Assembly (NCBI RefSeq): GCF_011326725.1
Contig: NZ_JAANCO010000001.1
Coordinates: 186,001-250,000, forward strand
Direction: 5' to 3'
DNA: 64,000 nt
Source: Microbacterium excoecariae
Lineage (GTDB): Bacteria > Actinomycetota > Actinomycetes > Actinomycetales > Microbacteriaceae
The position numbers were made by a program, and so were the translations under genes. The notes below the pieces were generated by a model. That model worked only from the letters and a program-made list of their open reading frames with translations, did not search any database and was not told where the DNA came from. Shown here piece by piece: positions 17,751 to 26,345 of the stretch; within the stretch, counting starts at the first letter, position 1, and each line of letters begins with the position of its first letter.

Positions 17751-18650
17751 ATGACCACAACCACCGCACCGCCGCGACGCCGCGTCCTCAAAGGGATGGC
17801 GCGCTCCTACCCGACCTGGTTCTACATCCCGTCGGCCGTTCTGTACATCATCCTGTTCGGCGTCCCCACGCTGGCGTCGTTCTACTACAGCCTGACCCGC
17901 TGGGACCTGCGCGAGGCCGAGTTCATCGGGTTCGCGAACTACGAGCAGTTCTTCGTCGAGCCGATGCTCATCCAGGGCTTCGTCAACACCTTCATCTTCG
18001 GCTTCGTGACGTCGGGCCTGAAGGTCGTGTTTGGGCTGGCGCTCGGGCTGCTGCTGACGAGCACGATCCTCGGACGCGGATACCTGCGCTCCACGATCTT
18101 CTTCCCCGTTCTCGTGTCCACCATCGGCATCGGGATCACGTTCAAGGTCCTCATGGATCCGTTCGATGGCCTGATCAACCAGTCGCTCGCACTGCTGGGG
18201 ATCGACGGACCCGCGTGGCTGACCGACCCCGCCTGGGCGCTCATGTCCGTCGCGCTCGTGGAGGTCTGGCGCGGCGTTGGCATCGCGACGCTGATCTACA
18301 TCGCCGGCCTCGTCGCGATCCCGACCGAGTACTACGAGGCCGCGCGCGTCGACGGCGCGAGCGCCTGGCAACGCTTCCGCAACATCACGCTGCCGCTCGT
18401 GCAGCCCGCGACCGCGACGGTCGTCCTGCTGAGCCTCATCGGCGGACTGCGATCGTTCGAGCTCATCTGGGCGATGACCAAGGGTGGCCCCGGCTTCACG
18501 AGCGACGTGATCGCCTCGGTCATTTACAAGCAGTACCAGGCCGGGTTCTTCGGCCTGTCGACCGCGGGCAACGTCGTGCTCTTCCTCGTCGTGACCGCGA
18601 TCATCATCCCCGTGCAGTACATCCTGAACAAGAGGCAGGTGGAGTCATGA
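17751..18650 (+). CDS. ABC sugar importer A, permease 1 (MalF type)
   Basis: A 299-residue membrane protein with six predicted helices and the CUT1 EAA loop EYYEAARVDGASAWQRFRNI that contacts the ATPase. It forms the inner-membrane channel with the following gene. Ribosome site GGGAGG just before ATG 17751. The stop overlaps the next start (ATGA). No ATPase gene is present, so it depends on a shared MsiK/UgpC-like ATPase encoded elsewhere. Confidence 0.9.
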   Translation: MTTTTAPPRRRVLKGMARSYPTWFYIPSAVLYIILFGVPTLASFYYSLTRWDLREAEFIGFANYEQFFVEPMLIQGFVNTFIFGFVTSGLKVVFGLALGLLLTSTILGRGYLRSTIFFPVLVSTIGIGITFKVLMDPFDGLINQSLALLGIDGPAWLTDPAWALMSVALVEVWRGVGIATLIYIAGLVAIPTEYYEAARVDGASAWQRFRNITLPLVQPATATVVLLSLIGGLRSFELIWAMTKGGPGFTSDVIASVIYKQYQAGFFGLSTAGNVVLFLVVTAIIIPVQYILNKRQVES

Positions 18651-19549
18651 CCGCCACGCAGACGATCACGACGGCCGGGGCCTCGCGGTTCCGCCGTACC
18701 CGCCGCCCGATGACGACCCGGCGCTTCGCCACGCGCTACGTCATGGGCCTCTTCGCGATCGCCGTCTCGATCGTGCTGTTCATCGTGCCCTTCCTGTTCA
18801 TCTTCCTCATGGCGGCGAAGAACCCGCAGGAGGCGTCGCTGTTCGAGTTCTCCCTGCCGCAGCAGGGCTGGTACCTCTGGCAGAACATGGTCGAGGTGCT
18901 CGAGGTGCGCAATTGGATGGTGCTGCGGGCCTTCGCGAACTCGACGATCCTGACGGTCGGCGCGGTCACGATCATGGTGATCTTCGCGGCGATGGTCGGC
19001 TACATCATGCAGCGGCGCAAGTCGCGCTGGAATGGCATTATCAACGTGTTCGTCCTCGCGGGCCTCATCGTTCCCCCCGCCGTCGTCCCGACGATCTGGG
19101 TGCTGCAGGGCCTGGGGCTGTTCAAGACCATGCCCGGCATGATCCTCATCGAGGCGACCTTCGGGCTGTCCTTCTGCGTGCTGTTGTTCCGCGCCTTCGT
19201 CTCGACGATCCCGCGCGAGCTCGACGAGGCGGCCGTGATCGACGGGGCGGGGCCCCTGCGGCTCTTCTTCACCGTCGTCATGCCGCTTCTCAAGCCGGTC
19301 GCCGTGACCGTGATCGTCGTCCAGTCCGTGACGGTCTTCAACGACTTCACGGGCCCGCTGTACTTCTTCCCCGGCGACGAGAACGTCACGGTGCAGCTCA
19401 CGCTGTACAACTTCCAGGACCAGATGCTGAGCCAGTGGAACCTCCTGTTCATGAACATCCTGCTCATCACGATCCCGCCGCTCATCATGTACATCTTCTT
19501 CAACCGTCAGATCGTCGCCGGTATGACCAGCGGCGCCGTCAAGGGCTGA
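18647..19549 (+). CDS. ABC sugar importer A, permease 2 (MalG type)
   Basis: A 300-residue partner permease starting in an ATGA overlap. After a basic cytoplasmic N-terminus it has about six helices and the EAA loop RELDEAAVIDGAGPLRLF, ending GMTSGAVKG, a C-terminus shared with the MalG-type permeases of importers B, C and D. Followed after 20 bases by a GH78 gene, so uptake and rhamnose removal are co-expressed. Confidence 0.9.
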   Translation: MTATQTITTAGASRFRRTRRPMTTRRFATRYVMGLFAIAVSIVLFIVPFLFIFLMAAKNPQEASLFEFSLPQQGWYLWQNMVEVLEVRNWMVLRAFANSTILTVGAVTIMVIFAAMVGYIMQRRKSRWNGIINVFVLAGLIVPPAVVPTIWVLQGLGLFKTMPGMILIEATFGLSFCVLLFRAFVSTIPRELDEAAVIDGAGPLRLFFTVVMPLLKPVAVTVIVVQSVTVFNDFTGPLYFFPGDENVTVQLTLYNFQDQMLSQWNLLFMNILLITIPPLIMYIFFNRQIVAGMTSGAVKG

Positions 19550-19569
19550 CTGCGAAAGGCACCCCCCTC

Positions 19570-22158
19570 ATGACATTGCTTCCCTCCGCGCCACGGTTCG
19601 CGCACCACGACGAGGCGCTCGGCATCGGCGAATCCACCCCGCGGCTCAGCTGGCAGACAACCGCACCCCCGGGCTGGCGCCAGGCCGGGTACGACATCGA
19701 GGTCCGCCGCGGCGCTACATCGACGGTGCACGCGGTCGCGTCGGCCGATCAGGTCCTCGTCCCCTGGCCCGCGGATCCGCTCGGCTCCCGCGAACGCGCG
19801 GACGTGCGCGTGCGTGTCACCGGCCACGGCGGCGCGACGAGCGCGTGGGGGCCGTGGGCCTCCGTCGAGGCCGGCCTCCTCGAGGCCGGCGACTGGTCGG
19901 CCGCGGCGATCGGCGCCGCGTGGCCGGAGGCGTCCGACAAGGACCTCCGGCGCCCCCCGCTCCTGCGCCGCGCGTTCGTCGCGCCCGGGGACGTGTCCCG
20001 CGCGCGCCTTTACGTCACGGCGCACGGACTCTACGAGGTCGAGATCAACGGCACCCGCGTGGGATCGGACGCGCTGAACCCCGGGTGGACGGTGTACTCC
20101 GAGCGGCTGCAATACCACACCTACGACGTCACGAATCTGCTGGTCGAGGGCGACAACGTGATCGGCGCCTGGCTGGGAGACGGGTGGTATCGCGGTCGCC
20201 TCGGATTCTCCCATCACGGCCACACGTTCGACCTGTACGGCGAGGATCTGTCGCTCATCGCGCAGCTGGAGATCACGCGGGAGGACGCGTCGGTGATCAC
20301 CGTGGCGACGGACGCGGCCTGGCGAGCCGCTCCCGCCCCGATCCTCGCGAGCGGGCTGTACGACGGCGAGGACTACGACGCGCGAGCGGAGCGCGCCGGG
20401 TGGTCGACGGCCGGGTTCGACGAGGCCGGGTGGGAGCCCGTGGCGGTCCGGCCGGCGCGCCCCGAGCGCTTCGTCGCCCCCGACGGTCCACCCGTGCGGT
20501 GCACCGAGGAGATCGCGCCGACCGCGGTGCTGACTTCTCCGTCCGGGCGCCGGATCCTCGACTTCGGCCAGAACTTTGCCGGGCGCGTGCGGATCACCGT
20601 CTCGGGGGCGGCGGGATCGACCGTCACCCTGCGCACGGCAGAGGTGCTCCAGGACGGCGAGATCTACACGCGCCCGCTGCGCGCGGCGAAGTCGACCGAC
20701 CGATACACGCTCCGCGGCGACGCATCCGAGACGTGGGAACCCCGGTTCACCATCCACGGCTTCCGGTACGTCGAGGTCGACGGCTGGCCCGGATCCCTGG
20801 ACGACGCCGTCGCCCGCGGCGAGATCGTCGGCCGTGTCTATCACTCCGACATGCGCCGCACCGGATGGTTCGCGTGCTCGGATCCGGACCTCGAGCGGCT
20901 GCACGAGAACGTCGTCTGGGGCACGCGGAGCAACTTCGTGGACATCCCCACGGACTGCCCGCAACGCGACGAACGGCTCGGCTGGACGGGCGACATCCAG
21001 GTCTTCGCGCCCACCGCGTCCTTCCTGTTCGACGTGTCCGGGTTCCTCACCAGCTGGCTGAAAGACCTCGCCGTCGAGCAGCGACGCGAGGGCACCGTCC
21101 CGTGGTTCGTCCCGGTCATTCCGGGCGGCCCGATGTGGACGCCCACGCGCCCCGGCGCGGTCTGGGGCGACGCCGCCGTGCTGACGCCGTGGACCCTCTT
21201 CGAGCGCTTCTCCGACACCGGCGTCCTCGCCGCGCAGTACGACAGCGCGCGCACCTGGGTCGACCAGATCCTGGAGCTCGCGGGCGAGAACCGCCTGTGG
21301 GACACGGGGTTCCAGCTCGGGGACTGGCTAGACCCGGCCGCGCCGCCGGACGACCCCGCCGACGCTCGCACCGATCGCTACCTCGTGGCCAGCGCGTACC
21401 TCGCGTGGTCGACGCGACGGCTCGCGGACGCCGCGGAAGCCCTGGGGCGCGGAGACGACGCGGCACACTACCGCGACCTCGCCCGCGAGGTGCGCGCGGC
21501 GTTCGTGGAGGCGTACTGGGACCCCGCCGCGCGGCGCCTGACGAGCGACGCGCAGACCGCGTACGCGCTCGCGATCCACTTCGAGCTCCTGGGCGGGGAC
21601 GACCGCGAGGCCGCCGGCGCCCGCCTCGCCGAGCTCGTCGCCGAGGGAGGCAACAGGATCGCCGTGGGGTTCGCCGGGGTGAACGTCGTCGCCGACGCGC
21701 TCAGCGCGACGGGGCACGACGACGCCGCCTTCGCGCTCCTCCTCGAGCGCTCCTGCCCCTCCTGGCTCTACATGGTCGACCAGGGCGCGACGACGGTCTG
21801 GGAGCGGTGGGACAGCCTCCTCCCCGACGGCACCGTGAACCCCGGGCGGATGACGAGCTTCAACCACTACGCGCTCGGCTCGATCGCCGACTGGATGCAT
21901 CGCGTCATCGCGGGCCTGGCGCCGGCCGAACCCGGGTATCGGCGGATCCGCATCGCGCCGGCCCCGGGCCCGCTTGCCTCCGCGAGCGCGCGGCACGAGA
22001 CGCCGTATGGCCCGGCACGCGTCGACTGGCGCATCGCCGACGGGCGGTTCTCCCTCACCGCCGAGATCCCCAGCGGAACGACGGCGGACGTGGTCCTCCC
22101 GTCGGGCGCGCGTCACGAGGTCGCCTCGGGAACACACTCCTTCTCCGAGGACGTCTAA
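19570..22158 (+). CDS. GH78 alpha-L-rhamnosidase (second of three)
   Basis: An 862-residue intracellular rhamnosidase in the importer A operon; GAAAGG precedes ATG 19570. N-terminal beta domains begin FAHHDEALGIGESTPRLSW and include GDGWYRGRLGF; the (alpha/alpha)6 barrel has CPQRDERLGWTGDIQVF and TTVWERWDSLLPDG with the GH78 Glu pair, and SFNHYALGSIADWMH. It is closely similar in layout and length to the third GH78 (48605-51190), including the motif DTGFQLGDWLDPAAPP, so the two are paralogues. It removes alpha-L-rhamnose from the imported glycoside. A strong hairpin follows the stop. Confidence 0.9.
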   Translation: MTLLPSAPRFAHHDEALGIGESTPRLSWQTTAPPGWRQAGYDIEVRRGATSTVHAVASADQVLVPWPADPLGSRERADVRVRVTGHGGATSAWGPWASVEAGLLEAGDWSAAAIGAAWPEASDKDLRRPPLLRRAFVAPGDVSRARLYVTAHGLYEVEINGTRVGSDALNPGWTVYSERLQYHTYDVTNLLVEGDNVIGAWLGDGWYRGRLGFSHHGHTFDLYGEDLSLIAQLEITREDASVITVATDAAWRAAPAPILASGLYDGEDYDARAERAGWSTAGFDEAGWEPVAVRPARPERFVAPDGPPVRCTEEIAPTAVLTSPSGRRILDFGQNFAGRVRITVSGAAGSTVTLRTAEVLQDGEIYTRPLRAAKSTDRYTLRGDASETWEPRFTIHGFRYVEVDGWPGSLDDAVARGEIVGRVYHSDMRRTGWFACSDPDLERLHENVVWGTRSNFVDIPTDCPQRDERLGWTGDIQVFAPTASFLFDVSGFLTSWLKDLAVEQRREGTVPWFVPVIPGGPMWTPTRPGAVWGDAAVLTPWTLFERFSDTGVLAAQYDSARTWVDQILELAGENRLWDTGFQLGDWLDPAAPPDDPADARTDRYLVASAYLAWSTRRLADAAEALGRGDDAAHYRDLAREVRAAFVEAYWDPAARRLTSDAQTAYALAIHFELLGGDDREAAGARLAELVAEGGNRIAVGFAGVNVVADALSATGHDDAAFALLLERSCPSWLYMVDQGATTVWERWDSLLPDGTVNPGRMTSFNHYALGSIADWMHRVIAGLAPAEPGYRRIRIAPAPGPLASASARHETPYGPARVDWRIADGRFSLTAEIPSGTTADVVLPSGARHEVASGTHSFSEDV

Positions 22159-22159
22159 C

Positions 22160-22199
22160 GCGCACGTGCCCGGGCCGAAGCCGGCCCGGGCACGTGCGC
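22160..22199. terminator. bidirectional terminator hairpin
   Basis: A perfect 18-bp stem (22160-22177 with 22182-22199) with the loop AAGC, lying between the convergent GH78 and GH140-like genes. Confidence 0.88.
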
Positions 22200-22208
22200 G
22201 TCGGCGAT

Positions 22209-23726
22209 CTACCCGGCGAGCGCCTCGCGGGTGATGCGCACCGCGATCGCCTCCCCCGCGGGGAGCGGAAGGAGCGCCTCGCCCGCGAAGGCCTCGTCGC
22301 GCAGGACCTCGTCGATCGTGACCGTGCCGTGGCGCGTGACGGTCATGTTCCACGTGTCGATGATGTCCACGACGTAGCGCTCGCCCATCCGGACGCTTGC
22401 GCCCGCGTGGTCGATCGGGAGCCGGACCCGCCAGTTGGCCGGCGCGGAGCGACCGAAGTACCGCACGTACTGATCCGGCGCCCCGCCCGCGACGTGCTCA
22501 GGGTCGTCCCACTTGTCGACGGGGTCGAGCCCTGGCACGACGAGAGCGTCGAGGATCCGGCGGAGGAACCCCAGGCGCGCGGGCGATTCGCCCCGCAGTG
22601 CGCCGCCCTCGACGATGTGCAGGCTGCCGCCCGGCAGGACGAAGCTCTCGCCGTGGGACGCGTAGCACCCCTCGAGCGTCGCGATCCAGAAGCGGTGCAC
22701 GAGCTCGCGCGCGGAGAGCCGGCCCCAGCGCGCGGGGGCGTCGCCCTCGTACTTGATCTCGTCGAGCACGATCGGCTTGTCGTACGCGTCGCGGTAGAGC
22801 CGCGCGCGGCCGGGCTCCTCCACGGCGGATCCGTTCTGGATCGACGCGTGCGTGACCCAGGGGCGGTGGTGATCGAACAGGTGCACCCAGTTGTGGATCG
22901 AGCGGGGGTGATCGAACGGATCCGCCGCCATGACGAGCAGGCCCGCGCGGTCCCAGCGCTCCTCCGGCCGCTCGAGCTGGTCGTACTCGTTACACAGCGA
23001 CCACCACACGTTGGGCGAGGCCGCGAGGCGCGCGATCACGTACCGGAGGTACACCGCGTCCTCGGCCTCCGAGAGCCCGTCGAGACCGAACACCCCGCGG
23101 TCGTAGGCGTTGAGGAGGAGCACGTCGGCCTGGATGCCCGCTTCGTCCAGGTCGCGCACGAACGCGTCGAGGCGTCGGAAGAACGCCGGAACGGGCCGCG
23201 AGACGTCCCAGGCCCCGTCGGTCTTCTCGAACGGCATGAGATCGGGGAAGACCTCGACGCTGTCGCCGGCCTGCGGGAAGACCATGAAGCGCAGCTTGTT
23301 GAACCCGGCAGCGGCGGCCGACGCGACGGTGTCCGCCCGAAGCTCGTGCCGCTGGTGGAGGACGTTGTAGGCGGTGCCCCCGACGGGGCGGAACGGCGTG
23401 CCGTCCGCGTGCGCGAAGTGGTGGCGGTGCGCGACCCGCACGGCGCCCGCCGTCCGCGCGGGTCCGACCGCGACGTCGCCGCGCCGGGGCTCCATGGGCG
23501 TCAGCTCCTCGTCGATCCACCAGGTCCAGGCCCCGGAGCGCCCCGGGAGGAACCGGACCAGGTAGGTGGCGTCCTCGTCCCAGAAGCCCGGGACCACCAC
23601 CTCCTCGCCGTCCGCGTGCCGGAATCGCACCGTCACGGGGGCCGCCCCACCCACCGGCACGCGCTCACGCCCGCGGAAGGCAAGCTCGACGGTCTCGTGC
23701 TGATGCGCGGTCACCGCCGTGTCCAT
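22209..23726 (-). CDS. DUF5060/GH140-like glycosidase, possible apiosidase
   Basis: A 505-residue intracellular protein. Residues about 10-75 match a DUF5060-type beta domain (VELAFRG ... YLVRFLPGRSGAWTWW); 100-400 form a TIM barrel of the apiosidase-like DUF4038 group (HHFAHADGTPFRPVGGTAYN, FNKLRFMVFP). Glu247 in SLCNEYDQ fits the acid/base and Glu323 in IVLDEIKYEG the nucleophile of a retaining clan-A hydrolase. The C-terminal part resembles the DUF5605 beta domain. GH140 includes enzymes that release apiose from rhamnogalacturonan II. With the apionate pathway in the same window, release of D-apiose is the most attractive role, but GH140-like families are broad and this is inference. It is co-transcribed with the SDR gene upstream (gap 6 bases). 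Confidence 0.65.
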   Translation of the reverse strand: MDTAVTAHQHETVELAFRGRERVPVGGAAPVTVRFRHADGEEVVVPGFWDEDATYLVRFLPGRSGAWTWWIDEELTPMEPRRGDVAVGPARTAGAVRVAHRHHFAHADGTPFRPVGGTAYNVLHQRHELRADTVASAAAAGFNKLRFMVFPQAGDSVEVFPDLMPFEKTDGAWDVSRPVPAFFRRLDAFVRDLDEAGIQADVLLLNAYDRGVFGLDGLSEAEDAVYLRYVIARLAASPNVWWSLCNEYDQLERPEERWDRAGLLVMAADPFDHPRSIHNWVHLFDHHRPWVTHASIQNGSAVEEPGRARLYRDAYDKPIVLDEIKYEGDAPARWGRLSARELVHRFWIATLEGCYASHGESFVLPGGSLHIVEGGALRGESPARLGFLRRILDALVVPGLDPVDKWDDPEHVAGGAPDQYVRYFGRSAPANWRVRLPIDHAGASVRMGERYVVDIIDTWNMTVTRHGTVTIDEVLRDEAFAGEALLPLPAGEAIAVRITREALAG

Positions 23727-23732
23727 GCGCGG

Positions 23733-24560
23733 TCACCGCCAATCGTGCTCGGCGCGGAAGCCGAGCTCGTCGCGGATCCGTCGCGTCGACACGAGGGAAT
23801 CCCGATCGCCGAGCCCCGGGTCGACCTCGATGCCGGGAAACCAGCGCCGCGCGAGCTCCGGCGACGGCGCCGTGTTGCCGGAGGTCGGGGCGGCGACGTT
23901 GTAGATCCGCAGGCCCGGCTCCTGGGTGGCCAGCGCGAGCGAGACTGCGAGCGCGCCGTCTCGGGCGTCGACCCAGGATCCGAGCAGATCGCGGCGATAC
24001 TCCGGGTCCGCCGCCCGCGCGAACGTCGCGTACTCGTCGGGCCCGACCACGTTCGTGAAGCGCAGGCCGGTGTAGGACGTGTCGCTCCAGCCCGCGAGCT
24101 GTCCCACGAGCGCCTCCTCGACGACCTTGCCCAGCCCGTAAGTGTTGTGCGCGCTCGTGTACTCCTCGTCGACCGGCAGCCGCGGCGGCGCCACGTCAAA
24201 GGGAAACCCCATCGCGGTAATGCTGGAGGCGAAGACCACTCGGGGGATCCGCGCGCGATACGCGGCGTGCAACACGTTGAAGGAGGCCGCGACGTTCGCG
24301 TGGAAGGTCGCGGCGTCCGGCACCAGACCATTGACGGGGATCGCGGCGAGATGCACGAGCGCGTCCAGGCCGTCGTGGCGCGCGGTCACGCCGAGGAACG
24401 CATCGAGCGTCTGGCCGTAGTCGCCCAGCTCGACGTGGGTGAAGCCCGGACCCGTGGGGCCGGCGAGGTCGAAGCCGACGACGTCGTGTCTCTCGCCGCC
24501 CAACCGCTCGACGACCGCGCGGCCGAGCTTGCCGTTGCTCCCGGTGACACCGATGATCAT
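23733..24560 (-). CDS. extended SDR (NAD-dependent epimerase/dehydratase family), possible sugar 1-dehydrogenase
   Basis: A 275-residue extended SDR: GVTGSNGKLGRAV at the N-terminus, catalytic Ser in FASSITAMG and YGLGK, with the acidic residue after strand 2 (GFDLAG) favouring NAD. Its compact size and the lack of a nucleotide-sugar tail resemble uronate dehydrogenase-type enzymes, which oxidise aldoses or uronates at C1 to lactones. AAGGAGG precedes ATG 24560. It is the first gene of a two-gene operon with the GH140-like hydrolase, so it may oxidise the sugar which that enzyme releases; if that is apiose, the product would feed the ApnL-like lactonase. Nucleotide-sugar epimerase activity is the alternative. 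Confidence 0.7.
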   Translation of the reverse strand: MIIGVTGSNGKLGRAVVERLGGERHDVVGFDLAGPTGPGFTHVELGDYGQTLDAFLGVTARHDGLDALVHLAAIPVNGLVPDAATFHANVAASFNVLHAAYRARIPRVVFASSITAMGFPFDVAPPRLPVDEEYTSAHNTYGLGKVVEEALVGQLAGWSDTSYTGLRFTNVVGPDEYATFARAADPEYRRDLLGSWVDARDGALAVSLALATQEPGLRIYNVAAPTSGNTAPSPELARRWFPGIEVDPGLGDRDSLVSTRRIRDELGFRAEHDWR

Positions 24561-24678
24561 TCCGCCTCCTTGCGGTATCGTGCGCGTCCTGCGCGCGGTA
24601 CGATGTGAATAACAATTCTACCCCGATATTCCGTACACCTTCGTTCGCGAGGGCGGGCGGAGAGGAACGGAGGCACCG

Positions 24679-25644
24679 ATGTCCCCGACGTCGATTCGGC
24701 ACGCCGACGGGCAGACCCGCCTCATGACGAAGATCGCGCGGATGTACCACGAGCGCGGCATCCGACAGGCGACCATCGCCGCCACGCTGAGCATTTCCCA
24801 GGCCAAGGTGTCGCGCCTCCTCAAGCGGGCCGAGCAGGTGGGTATCGTGCGCACAATCGTCACCGCCGCCCCGGACGTCTATGGCGAACTCGAGGACGAG
24901 CTCGAGACCCGGTTCGGCCTCAAGGAGGCGGTCATCGTCGACGTGGACCCCGACGCCGACGAGGCCGAGGTCCTCGCCTCGATCGGCGCGGGCGCGGCCG
25001 GCTACCTCGAGGCGTCGTTCTCGGGAAACGACCGGATCGGCGTCTCCTCGTGGAGCCAGACCGTGCTCGCGATGGTCGAGCGCATGCGGCCCCTCAACCC
25101 GCGGGGCGCCACCGAGGTCGTGCAGCTCCTGGGCGGGCTGGGCACGCCCGACGCGCAGAGCCACTCGAACCGGATCCTCGGCGAGCTCGCGCGCATGATC
25201 GGGGCGGATCCCGTCTACGTGTCGGTTCCGGGGGTCGTGGCCGACGCGCACACGCGCGACAGCCTCCTGCGCGACGGGTCGATGCAGGAGGTCACCCGGC
25301 ACTGGCGCGAGCTCACGGTCGCGATCATGGGCATCGGCAGCATCGAGCCCTCCGACGTGCTCGAGACCAGCGGGAACGCCTTCTCGGCCGACGAGCGCAC
25401 CCACCTCATCGAGGCGGGCGCCGTGGGCGACATCTGCCACCGCATCTTCCGCGCGGATGGGTCGCTCGTGGAGGGCGACCTGGACGACCGCATCATCGCG
25501 ATCCCGACCGACGACCTCCTGCGCATCCCGCGGCGCGTGGGCCTGGCGGGCGGACCGCGGAAGGTTGACGCGATCCGCGGCGCCCTGCAGGGCGACTGGA
25601 TCACGACCCTCATCACCGACGTCCGCACCGCCGAGGCGCTGTAA
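24679..25644 (+). CDS. SorC/DeoR-type sugar-binding transcriptional regulator
   Basis: A 321-residue protein: N-terminal helix-turn-helix (IARMYHERGIRQATIAATL, SQAKVSRLLKRAEQVG) then a SorC sugar-phosphate-binding domain (IGVSSWSQTVLAM, VQLLGGLGTP, VAIMGIGSIEPSD, RVGLAGGPRKVDAIRGAL). SorC proteins sense a phosphorylated pathway intermediate. GGAGG at 24669-24673 precedes ATG 24679. Divergent from the SDR/GH140-like operon and convergent with importer B genes; either could be its target. A hairpin follows. Confidence 0.88.
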   Translation: MSPTSIRHADGQTRLMTKIARMYHERGIRQATIAATLSISQAKVSRLLKRAEQVGIVRTIVTAAPDVYGELEDELETRFGLKEAVIVDVDPDADEAEVLASIGAGAAGYLEASFSGNDRIGVSSWSQTVLAMVERMRPLNPRGATEVVQLLGGLGTPDAQSHSNRILGELARMIGADPVYVSVPGVVADAHTRDSLLRDGSMQEVTRHWRELTVAIMGIGSIEPSDVLETSGNAFSADERTHLIEAGAVGDICHRIFRADGSLVEGDLDDRIIAIPTDDLLRIPRRVGLAGGPRKVDAIRGALQGDWITTLITDVRTAEAL

Positions 25645-25652
25645 CGGCGCGG

Positions 25653-25674
25653 GTCCCGGGCCGACGCCCGGGAC
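25653..25674. terminator. bidirectional terminator hairpin
   Basis: Arms GTCCCGGGC (25653-25661) and GCCCGGGAC (25666-25674) with a 4-base loop, between the SorC regulator and the convergent racemase-like gene. Confidence 0.75.
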
Positions 25675-25693
25675 GCTCGCCGCCCGGCCGCTC

Positions 25694-26341
25694 CTACGCG
25701 GCGAGGTGATCGCGCAGGCGCCGCACGCCGAGGCGCAGGCTCGTGAGAACGGGCACGTCGACGCGGGCACGCTCCGCCGCTGAAGCCATCGAGGCCTGGG
25801 CCAGCACGACGACGTCCGCCTCGGCGGCGATGCGCTCGATCTCGGCGACGACGAGCGCGTCGTGCGTCTCGCGATCGCCGCCCGCGACGGCCTCGAACGC
25901 CCCCTCCACGACGACGCTCGAGATCTCGGGCCGCTCCCCCGCGAGCGCGGCGCGCTCTTCGATGAGGGCCGCGGTCGGGCCGCAGGTCGTCGGTAGCGTG
26001 GCGACCACGGCGATCCGCGCGCCCGCCGCGACGGCCGCGTCCGCCATCGCCTCGTCGACGCGCAGGACGGGAATCCCCACGCTCGCGGCCGTCGGGCCGG
26101 CGAGCCCGGAGATGGACGAGCACGTGAGCATGACCGCGTCCGCGCCGGCCGCCTGGGCGCTCGCGACGAGGTTCCGCACGCGGTCGGGGACGGAATCGGC
26201 CAGAGACGGATCCCGGAGATCGGCGACGATCCGGTCGTCGAGCAGGTTGAGTGCCGTCACCCCGGGCAGGAGCTCGCGGGCGAGCTCCATGACGGGCGGG
26301 ATGACGACCGCGCCCGTGTGCAGAAAGGCGATCTTCGGCAT
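25694..26341 (-). CDS. Asp/Glu racemase-superfamily protein with only one canonical catalytic Cys
   Basis: A 215-residue aspartate/glutamate/hydantoin racemase fold. The first catalytic Cys is present (Cys74 in VMLTCSSISG), but the position of the second reads VVLAQASMA (around 181-186), with no Cys; Cys120 lies elsewhere. Family members with a single Cys include decarboxylases (arylmalonate type) and isomerases, so classical amino-acid racemisation is unlikely. It is the last gene of the importer B operon, four bases after the permease stop, implying a role in processing the imported compound or its acid. Function otherwise unknown. Confidence 0.75.
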   Translation of the reverse strand: MPKIAFLHTGAVVIPPVMELARELLPGVTALNLLDDRIVADLRDPSLADSVPDRVRNLVASAQAAGADAVMLTCSSISGLAGPTAASVGIPVLRVDEAMADAAVAAGARIAVVATLPTTCGPTAALIEERAALAGERPEISSVVVEGAFEAVAGGDRETHDALVVAEIERIAAEADVVVLAQASMASAAERARVDVPVLTSLRLGVRRLRDHLAA

Positions 26342-26345
26342 GCGG

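Noticed and set aside
19845..24608. Very long open frame (over 1500 codons) overlapping the GH78, GH140-like and SDR genes in another frame
   Set aside because: Arg/Pro/Gly/Asp-rich translation without domains, running over three genes with clear family motifs in their own frames; a normal by-product of very high GC. The same applies to other long open frames opposite known genes, such as 504-1976 and 12931-16050.
24607..24618. GAATAACAATTC inverted repeat before the SorC gene as an operator
   Set aside because: A similar string GAATAACAAT at 35000 sits in an unrelated promoter, so it may simply be AT-rich promoter DNA; short arms and no second copy.
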